NCBI GenBank assembly: GCA_004843165.1
Contig: CP039459.1
Span: forward strand, 685,501-749,500
Length of the DNA: 64,000 bases
Direction of reading: 5' to 3'
From: Acetobacteraceae bacterium
GTDB lineage: Bacteria > Pseudomonadota > Alphaproteobacteria > Acetobacterales > Acetobacteraceae
Below, piece after piece: positions 63,905 to 64,000 of this stretch. Position numbers and translations under genes: made by a program. How positions within the stretch are numbered: the stretch's first letter is position 1; the number at the start of each line of letters is the position of its first letter. The notes under the pieces were generated by a model that saw only the letters and a program-made list of their open reading frames with translations, searched no databases and was not told the DNA's origin.

Positions 63905-64000
63905 TCACAGGTATCTTCGCTGATCCTTTGTCTCTATTGACGGTTGTGTTGCTCGGCTTTGCCGCCTGTGCGATTGTTGGTGGACTTTTATCCTCCTTTA
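63901..64000 (+). CDS. hyfB: HyfB-like membrane subunit, 5' end only
   Basis: ATG 63901 overlaps the hyfA stop and has AAGGAG nine bases upstream. The 33 visible residues start MITGIFADPLSLLTVVLLG and are hydrophobic, as expected for the antiporter-like HyfB/HycC subunit. Assignment rests on position and hydrophobicity. Confidence 0.7.
   Translation, partial: MITGIFADPLSLLTVVLLGFAACAIVGGLLSSF

Noticed and set aside
1-64000. tRNA, rRNA or insertion sequence
   Set aside because: No cloverleaf, rRNA core or transposase motif was recognised by reading; a tRNAscan/ISfinder run would settle this.

Overview
This window looks like a chromosomal segment of a low-to-moderate GC Gram-negative bacterium, most likely an alphaproteobacterium. 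An acetic-acid-bacterium or insect-associated relative is possible, but that is inference only. Supporting signs are signal peptides and a lipobox, Shine-Dalgarno (SD) sites of AGGAG type, many GTG/TTG starts, and O-antigen/capsule style genes. I saw no rRNA, tRNA, CRISPR array or intact insertion sequence.

1-27.3 kb is a surface-polysaccharide region. It holds four GT92/'Glyco_tranf_2_4'-type glycosyltransferases, GT8, GT32, GT4 and GT2 enzymes, and a GtrB-like polyprenyl glucosyltransferase. It also holds a GtrII-like membrane transferase, three polytopic GT-C-like proteins (one cut by the left edge), two paralogous Wzx-type flippases, an FkbH-like HAD protein and a GIPC-transferase-like beta-propeller protein. 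Two small paralogous proteins lie among them; they and three of the GT92 proteins share a fascin/beta-trefoil-like module (inference). A secreted Sel1-repeat protein closes the block.

27.5-32.5 kb is housekeeping and mixed: a Sad/YneI-type aldehyde dehydrogenase, the fluoride channel CrcB, a tandem pair of beta-flower repeat proteins, a P-loop NTPase, and a diacylglycerol-kinase gene interrupted by one in-frame TGA.

32.7-46.5 kb is the most novel part. Six neighbouring minus-strand genes encode membrane proteins built from 1, 2, 2, 4, 6 and 4 copies of one two-helix module. Its signature is N-x5-P inside a W...N..Y..PAS helix start. Around them lie a secreted Ala/Lys/Glu-rich coiled-coil protein, a lipoprotein with a similar coiled coil, several small membrane proteins, glyoxalase I and a zinc-ribbon protein. 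I recognise no described system in this set.

47-55.2 kb has two EamA exporters, a SulP transporter without a STAS domain behind an attenuator-like leader, several unknown proteins, a methyltransferase and an EcsC-family protein. 55.4-58.4 kb carries a PLD-like protein and an AAA-ATPase/TOPRIM pair like RloA/RloB (AbiL), a likely phage-defence unit.

58.4-64 kb is NiFe-hydrogenase maturation (hypA, a split hypB, hypC, hypD, hypE on the minus strand) diverging from the start of a hydrogenase-4 operon (hyfA, partial hyfB). A textbook NikR operator lies in the divergent promoter region. hypE is bracketed by two copies of a ~90-base hairpin repeat, and a multi-branched structured-RNA candidate lies beyond its 3' end.
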